Shown here in pieces: positions 1 through 9,169 of a DNA stretch of 14,192 nucleotides (position 1 is its first letter; each line of letters opens with the position of its first letter). The stretch covers positions 523,814-538,005 of the forward strand of contig NW_019091392.1 of the NCBI RefSeq assembly GCF_001949145.1, in the 5' to 3' direction. The translations under genes were made by a program, and so were the position numbers. This stretch comes from Acanthaster planci. Lineage: Eukaryota; Echinodermata; Asteroidea; Valvatida; Acanthasteridae. The notes under the pieces were generated by a model. It did not search any database. It saw only the letters and a list, made by a program, of their open reading frames with translations, and was not told where the DNA came from.

Positions 1-34
1 AAAAGGGTCACGGCAAAAGCAAAAGGGCCATGGC
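1..34 (-). repeat. Inverted, window-truncated copies of the 20-bp minisatellite
   Basis: Positions 11-30 are the exact reverse complement of the unit at 1861-1880 (a CCCTTTTGCTTTTGCC core), and positions 1-10 are the reverse complement of 1981-1990. So at least one and a half units of the array at 1661-2004 recur here in the opposite orientation. The array clearly continues to the left of the window. Seen directly in the sequence. Confidence 0.85.
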
Positions 35-148
35 ACACGCATACTCGGATTGCAGCGAACCATGGAGTGGAATACTATTAAACTGGTCAGCACACCGGTG
101 AGGTGAAGTTGATTATTATTGCATGAACACCACGCGTAACAGTAAACC

Positions 149-217
149 ATGTTTTGTAGCAACTGCGGACACGACAGAAATGTGGGCAATTTCTGCTCCA
201 GCTGTGGACAAGGCTAG
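149..217 (+). CDS. Tiny zinc-ribbon-like reading frame (22 codons), possible exon
   Basis: An ATG with a fair context (ACCATG) opens 22 codons ending at TAG 215-217. The peptide begins MFCSNCGHDR and ends NFCSSCGQG. It has two CxxC knuckles 10 residues apart, the spacing of a minimal zinc ribbon, a fold that binds one structural zinc. Such N-terminal ribbons are common in bacterial and eukaryotic proteins, but I know of no 22-residue stand-alone family. It may therefore be a first exon, a pseudogene fragment or chance. No good GT donor lies before the stop, so an exon model has no clear exit. It lies just inside the stretch flanked by inverted minisatellite copies. The four ordered cysteines are seen; any function is inference. 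Confidence 0.3.
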   Translation: MFCSNCGHDRNVGNFCSSCGQG

Positions 218-1660
218 CTTTTCGTCGTCTCCGTTTGTTGTGCTTGATATCTAGGCTATAAATGATTTGTTTTATTTAAACTAGAACTCTTTCTTTCCAA
301 TATCATATGACCTCAGAGAGGTTGGAAACCACGCACGGAGATAGTTTAATACATGAACACAGACATCACCCTATGCACAAATCCTATGACTGCATTCATG
401 GTCTGAGTGTTCTTAATGTTTTGTTAGAAAATGCTCCGATCGAACTTACATTTTGGGACATGTTACTGCTTCCGATAGATGACACACCAAACCACTTGCT
501 TAACTATCTTTTGGCTAATTGGGTTTCTGAGTTTGCCCATGTCCCCCTGTTGTCGTGGTTTTGCTCCAGCCGTATTTCGTTTGTGTCTAGCTATTTCTTA
601 TCTTTGTGGGTTTTTAGGTTATTTATAACTTAACATTTTAAAAAGATTGTTTTAAATTACACAGTGGCTTAATCTTAAATGTATTTTGTGGTTGGTTTCA
701 ATAGCGTATTTGAAGTTTCTTAAAGTTTTTTACTGGTTAAGTTGTTTTTTTCATTGCCCACTGTTTTTCAATTTAGCTTTTAGCACAATTTTATTATTTG
801 CTCTTATTTATGTGATCTTCTCGAAGCGTGCTGAGCATTGATAGTTGGCGAACTTGACAAAATTATTCATTATTTCTATTACTATAGGGAAAAACTGGGG
901 CTGCCCGTATATTGGACTCCCAATACTTCTTGTTTTAGGGGAAAAAGTGTTACCATGACCAATTGCCTAATTGAGGTTTCGAATACCAAGAAACCTCCCG
1001 ATTACTTCACAAGAATTTCAACAACTGTATCAGCTACAGCACACTTTTAAGAAGACTAAAGCAATATGGGCTTTGTAGAAGGAACCCCGATGCATTAAAT
1101 CACTTAAATAACGTTCCGGAACGTATACAAGAAATTATTAATGTGATATTTTTCTTGCATGTACATGTGCGTTAGTGCCCCCCCCCCACCCACAAACAGA
1201 AATGTGTACATAAAGGGATCAATATGTGATTTTTCATACAGGCAAATGTGTGATATTTCATGTAAATGTACGTCACTGCTAGTACAAATAGTTCGTCGGA
1301 AGTCAGAAGAAAATTGTGTGGTGTCGTTTTTTGGCCTCTTTCTTAGCATAGTTAGCAATTACTACAAATATATTGAAACAAAAATTTTAAAAATGGCAAC
1401 AGATGGCTTACAACCATTAAGAAAGATACAGAAAATGATAAAAGGCGTGCTGGAAGTCATTTACCCCTCCCATGCAATAATGAGAGATACATTTTTATGA
1501 TACTGCTACTGAGTCCGTGCTTTGTAATGTATCAGTGGAGGCCTACCCGCGAGGGTTTTAAATGTTAGGTCGAGTGAAACGCAGCGCACACTCGCGCTTC
1601 GTTACATAATAGGCCTACATGTGCAGTTCTAGACTGATTCCTAGCCATTTGTTCGGTATG
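218..1660. other. Unassigned AT-rich stretch between inverted repeat arrays
   Basis: I recognise no gene here. Open frames at 307-633 and 838-1050 resemble no family I know, and the second opens with TTG. A run of ten C residues lies at 1178-1187. A short ATG frame with an A at -3 and G at +4 begins near 1393 (first residues MATDGLQPLRK) and ends at 1500, but nothing supports it further. If the flanking arrays are the arms of a foldback element, this stretch is its loop. Confidence 0.5.
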
Positions 1661-2004
1661 CCGTGGCGCTTGCTTTTCAGTTGCCGTGATGCTTTGCTTT
1701 TGCCGTAGCCGTTTTGCTTTACGGTGAGGAATTTGCCTTTGCCGAGGCCCTTTTGCTTTTGCTGCGACCCTTTTGCTTTTGCCGTGCTTTTGCTTTTGCC
1801 TTGACCCTTTGCTTTTGCCGCAGCGCTTTTGCTTTTACCGTGGCGCTTTTGCTTTTGCCGTGGCCCTTTTGCTTTTGCCGTGGCGCCTTTGCTTTTGCCG
1901 TGGCGCCTTTGCTTTTGCCGTGGCGCTTTTGCTTTTGCCGTGGCCCTTTTGCTTTTGCCGTGGCGCCTTTGCTTTTGCCGTGACCCTTTTGCTTTTGCCG
2001 TGAC
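1661..2004 (+). repeat. 20-bp minisatellite array
   Basis: About 17 tandem units of 20 bp with consensus TGGCGCTTTTGCTTTTGCCG. Units are irregular at the left (1661-1800, with small indels) and nearly perfect from about 1821 to 2004. Because 20 is not a multiple of 3, every frame cycles through the same Leu/Phe/Cys/Ala-rich peptides. The long open frames here are by-products of the repeat, not genes. Homogeneous units in the middle and right with degraded ones at the left edge are typical of arrays evolving by unequal exchange. Inverted copies occur at 1-34. Confidence 0.95.
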
Positions 2005-2660
2005 AGTTGTGGACCACTGTATTAAAGTGTCAGCTTCACACTACAACGGCGCGGCGAGACATAACGATTCGCGGTTCTACCACGAAGTGACGCTGTGCCT
2101 GCTGCTCACGATTCTTCAAAGCGTCGTCGTATACTATAGGTTTTCCCGGCCAAATTTATGTAAACAGCATTCAAATTCATGAACATGTATTCACATTCGA
2201 GCGATTTCTCGAAAGCCGTTATTCCCGTGGTTCATTTTCGAAACTTGCGCATTCAATATCGTTTGTAGACGTCGAATCGTGCACTTTCAAGGATTCAGTT
2301 TAGTAACACTATAATTCAATTTCACGATGCACAAGCGTCACTCAATTTCGCTTTGGGTGACTGGGAGGCGGATTCCTATCAAAATTGTGCTTTCATTTTC
2401 GTCAATGGGCACTCATATTCGCAATGTCAGCTTTTAAAAGTATAGAAGTTTCTGTATAATTATGATCGTTCAGTTCCACAAACTTCTCAATCGCTGACGA
2501 TATTTGCCCTGAACCTTCATTATCCCCAACCTTTTCATTTAACTTCATAACTATATACTTTTCTTCTGTTAAATGCTTTCCTTGGGATAATATCGAGTTT
2601 TTATTTTTTTCTTTTAAAGTAAAAAACTTCGGATTACACAAAACCAATTATAGCTTCTTT
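2005..2660. other. Unassigned stretch with scattered ATTCAATTTCG-like words
   Basis: No gene recognised. Short variants of ATTCAATTTC and CATTTTCG recur between about 2170 and 2420, perhaps a badly decayed short repeat. An 81-residue minus-strand frame (2402-2647) has a protein-like composition but opens with TTG and matches nothing I know. Confidence 0.4.
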
Positions 2661-2792
2661 TTATTCATAAATCTTCATTGTTCTAAGGTTAACTGCCAGT
2701 TCTAGGTAATCTTGACCATTTCCCTCAAATGCTTCAATCAAACGACCACGATCAACATTGGATATTGTGTAGCAAACACGAGCTGCTGCAAT
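2661..2792 (-). pseudogene. Transposase helix-turn-helix remnant (IS630/Tc1-mariner-like)
   Basis: On the minus strand a 43-codon stretch reads through SNVDRGRLIEAFEGNGQDYL and then ELAVNLR before diverging and stopping at TAA (2661-2663). The pattern of a short basic start, RGRLIEAF, G-x-DY, then an LA-x-x-L turn fits the N-terminal helix-turn-helix of IS630-like eukaryotic transposases. There that motif binds the transposon ends. The usual continuation, a second helix of the TAYTIIRR type followed by the DDE catalytic core, is absent, and a TGA lies just upstream. It therefore appears to be a fragment of an old insertion. The match is from memory of the motif shape. A chance AT-rich frame is less likely given the composition, but cannot be excluded. 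Confidence 0.45.
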
Positions 2793-4358
2793 CTTATTTC
2801 AACTTTGAGCTCATAGAATAAGAGGTTCTCCCACATAGGTGATTAGTGTACTAAGAGAGATTTCTTTGCCAGTGAAACATGATTTCTTCATGATGTAATT
2901 TGAATAAATTATTCAAACCTCAAACATTTCATAATTTACAATTTATAAATTACATTTCGGTGAAAAACACTGCATTGATGTCAGAAATGCTTGCCTATTC
3001 ACGAAATCGCATGCCTATTACGAGTACCACAGAGTGACCGTGCGAATTTGACTGCTGTTCCTAGGATTTTTAAAATTGAATAGGGACTTAAACTTTAATG
3101 TTTAACAAACATTTGCAATCGCATGCTCATGGAGTTAAATTGAATGATTATTTTGGCTGTTTGAATGTTGATCTGGATCGTCATTCAATTTCGTGCTTAA
3201 TTGAATGAGCCTAACGTCAATTGGAGCACCAATTTTAAAAAGTTGCGCTGGAAAACATATATTTTTACGATCAGAGGATTGAAAGTAAGGAGTCAAGACA
3301 CAAAACACATAAGGGTATGTTACATTCAAACTTTTCAGGCTGCAGATTTTGGTGAAAGGGTCTTTTAGGCGACCTGATGACTCGACATGCGGCTTGAGAG
3401 TTGATGATGTGATCCAAGGCCCTGCGAGCTGCCCAAGCATGCTGAGGAAATGTAGAAAACCTCGAATTCGACTTTGCCATACCCGTTTCCTATCCTTTTT
3501 GTTTGAAAACCTAAAGTTTATCTGAGTAAATACTGGTACCTATTTTTTCATGATACATGCGAGTGAACCTTTGTGAAGAATTTCGCCGTCATGAAATTTC
3601 TTCCGAAACGGGAAAACGGCAGCGTCCGGAAATTGGGCACCTGGGCACGAATGCATTTTCCCTAACGTGGCGCATTTTCACAAGCAAATAAAATAATTCC
3701 CCAGTAACATTAAGACATGAAAGAAAATTGTAAATGTAACAGGTCCTAATTAATCATTATTTTCTCCGCTTACCCAGCAGCTTAGGCTTATCGCAAAAAG
3801 TTGGCCGGAGTTTATCCCCATGAGCATATGTACATATAAGCATGATGGGGCCCATTTCAGTTCATTTGAAAAGGCCATTTTCTTCGGGAAAATATAGGAA
3901 AGCTGTCGTTTCATTTTAACTTTGCGGGGGTTGAAAAACGAGATTATGAACTAGAATATCAGGATCGGGATGCATTTCAACGAGCCCATCAATACATGTA
4001 TCGTTTTTTGACCCTGTCATGCATGTACAATGTACATGTACAGGGTACATATACATGCCCCTCTGAATTAGACTGAAACACTGAACTTGGGACAGGGACA
4101 CGGCATAATCACAGCTAATATTTGCATTCAACCTTATCACATGTGCAATTTCAACATGGTCGTGATCTCAGTTCAGTCAGTATTCTATAACTAGGCCCCC
4201 TACATGTAAGCTTTTGCACGTTTATGACATGTGAGACTCTATAATGGTGAATTTCTCATGCCATGAGCCCTGGATGGATATTTCAAGCTAATAGGTACCA
4301 ACACTTCTTTTGATTTATTAAAAAATGAAATCGTTTCTTTCAAGTGCTTTGTTCCATC
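2793..4358. other. Unassigned AT-rich region left of the transposase gene
   Basis: No gene recognised on either strand. It presumably contains the left end of the transposon at 4359-7940, but I could not find matching terminal inverted repeats by eye. Local structures include an inverted repeat at 3182-3207 and a cluster of overlapping ACATGT palindromes at about 4018-4057. The word ACAGGTCCTAATT at about 3739-3751 recurs at about 4455-4467 inside the THAP region. Confidence 0.4.
3182..3207. repeat. Short perfect inverted repeat (9-bp arms, 8-nt loop)
   Basis: CATTCAATT at 3182-3190 and AATTGAATG at 3199-3207 are perfect complements around TCGTGCTT. Another AATTGAATG lies at about 3138-3146. 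This may be a transcription-factor-like half-site arrangement or AT-rich chance; no function is implied. Confidence 0.6.
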
Positions 4359-5902
4359 ATGCCACCTGTTGGGACTTCACGAGGAGTTAAATGTGCAGCA
4401 TACGGTTGCGATAGTCGCTTGGAAGCGACTCTTGCAAATGAAATGGCAACCTTGACAGGTCCTAATTGTTATAGAACAAGGACCTGTCAAGGAGAAGACG
4501 AGACAGGCGGTGCATGAAAATCAAAAGAGCTCACGGTCGTGATGGGTTGTTGCTGGCAAATCCACCCAGATTTGCAATCTCCACTTTAAGGATGATGACA
4601 TCAGGAAAACACTTAAATGGGATCTGGTGACTTAAGCCTGATGCTGAGCCGAAAGATATCCTGTATAAAGGTTCATCCCCCAATAGGCGCCGAATTCTTC
4701 GAAGGCCTACTGAAGATCCCTGCACTTCAAGTGGCGTAGTTGGTGAACGGCCAAGGAATGATGGAGGACCTGTGAGTGATGATAAATCCCTGACTGACAG
4801 TCTTAGTGATTGCGATGAATTGAGTGAGAATGAACACTGCAATAAAGTCTCAGAACTGAATGAAACAGTGCAGAGACTGCAAAGGACAATAAATTGTCTC
4901 AATGAAAGAAATGAGCCAAAAGAATTCATAAAAACGTTGGGAAGAGATGATTCTTTAACAAAACACTACACTGGATTTCCTGGCTACTCCTTGCTATTGA
5001 CCATGTTGTCTTTTCTGAATCCAGGGGATAATTGTGAGAATGTTATTACCCACACTCCAAATAAAGATACTGCACCATCATGTTCTGTAGCCATAGATGC
5101 AGACCACAGCTATTCAAGTTCACACAAAACTCTTAATAAACCTAGGAGGGTAGCGCATCTTTCAGCTAAAGAACAATTCATTTTGGATCTTTGTAGACTA
5201 AGGCATGGCTTTTCTGTAAAAAGTTTGTCATATATCTTTGGCATATCTGAGTCAAGTGTCAGCAGATACTTTGTAACATGGATTAAATTTCATGTTTTTT
5301 AAGCTTGGATTACTCCCAATTTGGTCATGTAAAGATACCATCTTAAAAACGATGCTGCAGACTTTCAGAGACAAATATCCAGATACCAGAGTCATAGTTG
5401 ATTGCTCAGTGAAATTTGCACAAGTCCCAGATTCTTTGACTCTTCAGAGTATGTTCTGGTCTAAGCATTATAAGCACCACTCCTGGGCATTGCACCAAGT
5501 GGTGCAATAACATTCATCAGTCAACTTTATCCACGATCAGTGTCAGATGGAGAAATAGTTATTGAAAGTGGTTTTCTGGATCCAAAATTGTTTGAAAAAG
5601 TTGATGTTGTAATGGCTGACCGTGGCTTTACGATTGATGATTTGCTCAAGCCCGTGGGTGTGAAACTGAATATCCGTGCCTTCCTAAGAGGAAAAGACCA
5701 GTTTGAATAAGCTGAAATTATTGAAAAACAGCAATTAGCAGCTGAGAAAATCCAGGTAGAAAGGGAAATTAGCAAGGCAAAAAAATTCGTATTTTCAACA
5801 GCCCCATTCCCCTCTCAATGCATGGCTCCTGTAATGTCGATGGCTGGTAATGTGTACATTTCCCCCTCTACAGAAAAAGCCACGACGTCTCACAATCTTT
5901 AA
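4359..5902 (+). pseudogene. THAP-domain DDE transposase (DDE_Tnp_4 type), broken
   Basis: The presumed ATG at 4359 starts a THAP zinc finger: C-x3-C (KCAAYGC, 4392-4409), then C-x2-H within QICNLHFKDDDI (about 4570-4605), then LKPDAEP (4631-4651). A Ser/Asp-rich, partly coiled-coil linker follows. Next is the helix-turn-helix that precedes this transposase core (LSAKEQFILDLCRLRHGFSV to ISESSVSRYF, about 5158-5273). The catalytic core shows all three acidic residues: Asp in TRVIVDC (about 5380-5403), Asp in VVMADRGF (about 5609-5632), and Glu in IQVEREI (about 5750-5770). APSGAITFIS (about 5491-5520) fits the core. Lesions are frame changes inside the THAP domain, a TGA before LKPDAEP, one extra T in the T run at 5295-5300, a loss and frame change near 5480, and TAA at 5708-5710. 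The frame ends at TAA 5900-5902. The family would recognise transposon ends and catalyse cut-and-paste transposition. Superfamily placement is inferred from the partner gene. Confidence 0.8.
4450..4492. repeat. Perfect 14-bp inverted repeat inside the THAP coding region
   Basis: CCTTGACAGGTCCT (4450-4463) and AGGACCTGTCAAGG (4479-4492) are exact complements around a 15-nt loop. The unit is 43 bp long, not a multiple of 3, and sits between the two zinc-ligand pairs of the THAP finger. With it the spacing between pairs is about 54 codons. Without it the spacing is about 40, within the usual THAP range. It therefore looks like an insertion that broke the gene. Confidence 0.8.
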
Positions 5903-6351
5903 TTGAAGTATGTGTCCTGTATTTTAAGTGCTACACTGGTTGCTATTCTCCTGATGGTTTTGTTTGCATTCAAATTGTTTTTCCAGTTGAAGGAATAAGA
6001 ATTCAACAATAACATGCAAGAAATGCATATGAGTTATACAATTACAATTTTAACGGGTCTGTACTTGAAAATTTGATCGCAGATTTTTTGCTTGCTGATA
6101 ACTGCTTACATGTATTGTTAAATTGTTAAAACAAATACGTGCACTGTGCATGCGTTACCGTCAATAGATTCATAACTGTACATCTGGATCCACAAAGTAA
6201 GAATTAAAACCAAAAGAATTACACCAGCCACTAGTGTGGATTAAAGGCTTGGGTTAATTCCATCATGGGATATTTTAAACATGTACCAGACTCATACTAG
6301 TTTCAATCTTTCACTGAATTGGTCCAAATACAAGGAATGACATGTACAACT
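5903..6351. other. Spacer between the convergent transposon genes
   Basis: AT-rich, with no reading frame I can support on either strand. It would contain the two facing 3' ends and their processing signals. ACATGTAC palindromes occur near 6110 and 6341. Confidence 0.5.
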
Positions 6352-7940
6352 TTAAGTGTCTATTGACTGGAATTTAACACTAGCCATTCTGATGTAAAAC
6401 CCAAAACAAACTACCAATTTTTTGTAGAGCATGTTCCAAAATGGCAAGTCAAAAGGTATTCTTTGAATTATCAAACCTCGGTGTGTATATACATGTACAA
6501 TAAAATCTCACCATTCTGCTCTTGTTAGAGCCAGCTGACCCTGCACTGGAGTGTGGTATGGATGATCTTTCTTAAGAACAGGATCATGACATGCTGTTAG
6601 TGGGTCTTCGTCTTTATATTTTCAGAACATTTTATGTCAAGAATTCTGAAAGGACTCTCTGCAAAATAATCAACCACCTTGTGGTCTGGTGAGGCACCTA
6701 ACCAACAAGCCCTTGGGTTGATCACGAGACCACACTCCTCAAGTCGCACAGCATGCCCGGACCCATTCATGTACATGTACTGTGAATACTTGTTGGAAGC
6801 AACTGGCTCAAAATCATTATCATGTTTAAATTTTTTTCTCAGAAAATCCGACATAGGCTTCTCCTCACCAGGTAAAAAACCTTTGGCAAATTCACAGTCT
6901 AATTTATTTCGAATTAAAATAGAATGGAACTTAGAAGCAGTAAATCTTCACTGTCGGTACTTCAACCACTTAACACATGAATTTTGCTCCTGTATATCAT
7001 TTTTATGGGTTTCATCGATCTGTTGATTATGTGACCAGAAGTTTGGTTCAAGTTGCGAGGCAGGGACATAATTAACTGAGTATATAGGCACAGTTGCCAA
7101 TGGAAACGATGAATAAGCACTCAAATCTTTGTGGGTATTTAATGAGCAGCTCAATGCCTCTGGAAAATTGCTATAGACTTGAAAATAGGATTCAAAGATG
7201 GAGTGCTGATAGCTCACTAGTGATCCAAGTGGCGCAGGACTAAATCTGGTGTTTTTGTATAATATGGTTTCATCTTCTTTCTAAACAAGATTTTAAAAAA
7301 TGGTAGTCCAGGAGAGGTTTCACGCAGTGTCTGTTGAATGTTTACAACTTTTCATTGTCCTAAAAGAAGGCATTCTTGCATCATACAAAGTTGATTCAAT
7401 TCCACCACCTGTGGTTATCTCGTCAACGTTTAGCCGTTTCAATGTTACATTCATCACAGGCTGCATATCAGATGTTCCTCTGCATCGAGGGACTACCCAC
7501 TGACTTAGTCGTGAGGTGCATGCAACCTGTTCTGGCACAGTTTTTACACCATGAAGATGGTAATTTGCCAACTCCAAAAGTAATGCATGCATATGGTTGC
7601 ACACCCCCTCCCCATCTGGACAGTCACAGTAAGCACAGGCAGGTTTTGAATCAAGTAGTTTTATCGCTACACTAAGTTTTCTTGAAAACTTTTCATACTG
7701 GCTAAGTATGTTTCCTTGCAGTAAAAAAAGGTTTCATCTGAACGGGTGAACATAGAATCTGCACTGAGATACCTCTCGGCATTGAAGTGCACGCCCCGTA
7801 TTGCAGGTTTTGAAAATCGAGTCGACTCCATTTGGGGTCCGGCTTTCATGTTGGCCAAGTCTATGTGTAGATCTATCTCGCAACGGGTAAGGGAGGGGAG
7901 ACTGCTAAGACTCTTCCCCCAGTCTGATGTACTCCCCCAT
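6352..7940 (-). pseudogene. SWIM zinc finger plus YqaJ-type exonuclease of the transposon, broken
   Basis: Read on the minus strand. Near 7930 the match begins with DWGKSLSSLPSL, ending before a frame change near 7690. A SWIM zinc finger follows (AYCDCPDGEGVCNHMHALLL; ligands Cys 7626-7628, Cys 7620-7622, Cys 7599-7601, His 7593-7595). Then come CTSRLSQWVVPR, GGGIESTLYDAR and RFSPAPLGSLVSYQ. The nuclease domain carries RFTASKF (about 6925-6947), CGLVINP, WLGASPD, LDIKCS and VQGQLALT, ending at TAA 6352-6354. In the YqaJ/lambda-exonuclease family the Asp of GASPD, the Glu of (L)EIK and the Gln of VQGQ form the metal site. Here the Glu is Asp. Breaks are TGA at 6948-6950, a frame change near 6610, TGA at 6508-6510, a frame change near 7690, and stops at 7320 and in 7278-7320. 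A small intron ending near 7278 is possible. The protein would degrade or process DNA ends in the nucleus. Its role in transposition is not established. Confidence 0.8.
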
Positions 7941-9136
7941 TGGCGGTAAGAGCGTTGGTGCAAAATATAGCCGACCAGACGGGGGAATACATGCAGGCTA
8001 AGCTTCCAAGCACTTACAATGTACATGTACCATCTACAAAAACGATGTATTCTCGAAGTAGAGCCCGTACAATTGGCAAAACCGACAATCTACACTTTAA
8101 ATTTGTCCTAAAATTAACGTGTTACAATGGTGTACTATAAATCAGATGTTATATTAAAATGGGTACAAACGAATGAACTGTGCAACGAAAAGGCTGAGTT
8201 GGAATCTTTAATGAGTGTAACATCCGCGACATTTCCTCAACACTCGAATGCCAGGTCATTTCAGACGCTCAGTGCTGTTGGTCGAGACTTTTATACAATT
8301 CGCTTTTCCGATTAAAGTAAATAACCAATCATGTCAAGTATTATATCAGTGGAAAGCTTATACCCCGACCATCCTTAAACCGTTTCCGCCAAGGGTGCTG
8401 GGCCAAGAGGCGGATTGAGAAAGACAGAGGGACAACACGAAATTGGCCGTTTTCGCTGTCTCTCCATACAAACTGGTCGAGTTTTTCCTTTATAAAAACC
8501 GATTTTCCGACAAAATGGCATTTACATTTTGTGTGGTTTTGTTTTAGTGGTTTCAGTGAATAGGTTTTAAATCAAAATCCGTTTGCGCCGATCTCAATAC
8601 TATGCAAGGCTTTCAGTAAAATGTACTTTTTCACAAAGTTTTGCCAATTTAGCCTATGTATATGTATGTGCTGTGTTTGAGCAGATGAGACCCACGTTTC
8701 CATATGCACTGCGTCAGCGAGGAGATGAAATTTTCATAGTACTGGAAAATGACGGATTATACACTACTACTGGGCGCTATTTTTTTAAAACGTTTCTGAT
8801 GCGTTTGATTTTTTTCTGCGGGTAACCATGATTTTATTATGCTCATTTCTGATAACATCTTTTTATAGTGGTACCACCTTTGGAATGTCAAACTTGAAGT
8901 GGCCTCGCCATAGGCGAACACTCAGTGACACATGTATATGAATTATGAAACGCACCATTGAGCTATGATACTGCAAGTTACAGCTTATTTGGGGGCATGG
9001 TTTCTCAGTAGTGTAAGAATAAAGAAAGTGTTTTTTGTTGGTTTAATTTTTAATAATGTGCGATATTGCAATATAAACAATTTTTCAGAGTTTAAAATTA
9101 ACACAAACTATTCGTCCTAGAATATGCACTTAGTAG
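7941..9136. other. Unassigned region right of the transposon coding sequence
   Basis: It should contain the right end of the transposon, which I could not place. A CACTTAC (8011-8017) is a consensus GTAAGTG donor on the minus strand and could end a short upstream exon of the SWIM/YqaJ gene. A small inverted repeat TCCGCC...GGCGGA lies near 8385-8415. A plus-strand frame at 8583-8825 lacks an ATG start and matches no family I know. Confidence 0.4.
8127..8315 (+). CDS. Unrecognised 62-codon reading frame
   Basis: An ATG with A at -3 and G at +4 opens 62 codons to TAA 8313-8315. The product starts MVYYKSDVILKWVQTNEL and is moderately charged, with no signal peptide, membrane segment or metal motif. 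The composition is protein-like, but no splice sites, polyadenylation signal or family match support it. It may be chance or an exon of an unknown gene. Confidence 0.2.
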   Translation: MVYYKSDVILKWVQTNELCNEKAELESLMSVTSATFPQHSNARSFQTLSAVGRDFYTIRFSD

Positions 9137-9169
9137 GTTTGCATAAATTATAGTGGGCGTGAACAAAGA

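Larger units (their letters stand above)
4359..7940. mobile_element. Decayed two-gene DNA transposon, ISL2EU-like (termini not resolved)
   Basis: Two convergent pseudogenes make up the element: a plus-strand THAP and DDE transposase (4359-5902) and a minus-strand SWIM plus YqaJ-type nuclease (6352-7940). They are separated by a spacer of about 450 bp. A transposase paired with a YqaJ exonuclease is, to my knowledge, the hallmark of the eukaryotic ISL2EU superfamily. The limits given are those of recognisable coding sequence only, and the true ends must lie outside. Both genes carry several stops and frameshifts, so this copy cannot move by itself. Confidence 0.7.

Noticed and set aside
307-633. 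108-codon plus-strand frame starting with ATG
   Set aside because: No recognisable domain, a hydrophobic tail driven by T-rich DNA, and no splice or polyadenylation context. Kept only as part of the unassigned stretch.
838-1050. 70-codon plus-strand frame
   Set aside because: Opens with TTG, has no family resemblance, and no convincing splice acceptor defines it as an exon.
1104-1500. Overlapping frames on both strands around a C run
   Set aside because: Mutually overlapping, low-complexity translation of the ten-C run, no homology recognised.
1661-2004. Possible CRISPR array because of regular short repeats
   Set aside because: The units are directly adjacent with no unique spacers, and the context is eukaryotic.
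1714-2182. Several overlapping open frames on both strands giving Leu/Phe/Cys/Ala-rich or Lys/Ala-rich peptides
   Set aside because: They are translations of the 20-bp minisatellite in different frames. The unit length is not a multiple of 3, so all frames stay open by repetition.
2402-2647. 81-codon minus-strand frame next to the transposase helix-turn-helix remnant
   Set aside because: Protein-like composition, but it opens with TTG, is AT-rich and does not match the expected continuation of the IS630-like transposase.
3135-3480. Two overlapping minus-strand frames
   Set aside because: No recognisable motif, and the two frames compete for the same DNA.
4531-4929. 132-codon minus-strand frame
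   Set aside because: Antisense shadow of the THAP and linker part of the transposase pseudogene.
7300-7949. Plus-strand frames of 67-99 codons
   Set aside because: Antisense shadows of the SWIM/YqaJ pseudogene, whose motifs are clearly on the minus strand.
4359-9136. Terminal inverted repeats of the ISL2EU-like element
   Set aside because: I compared the flanks by eye and found no convincing complementary ends. Decay may have erased them, or they lie elsewhere.
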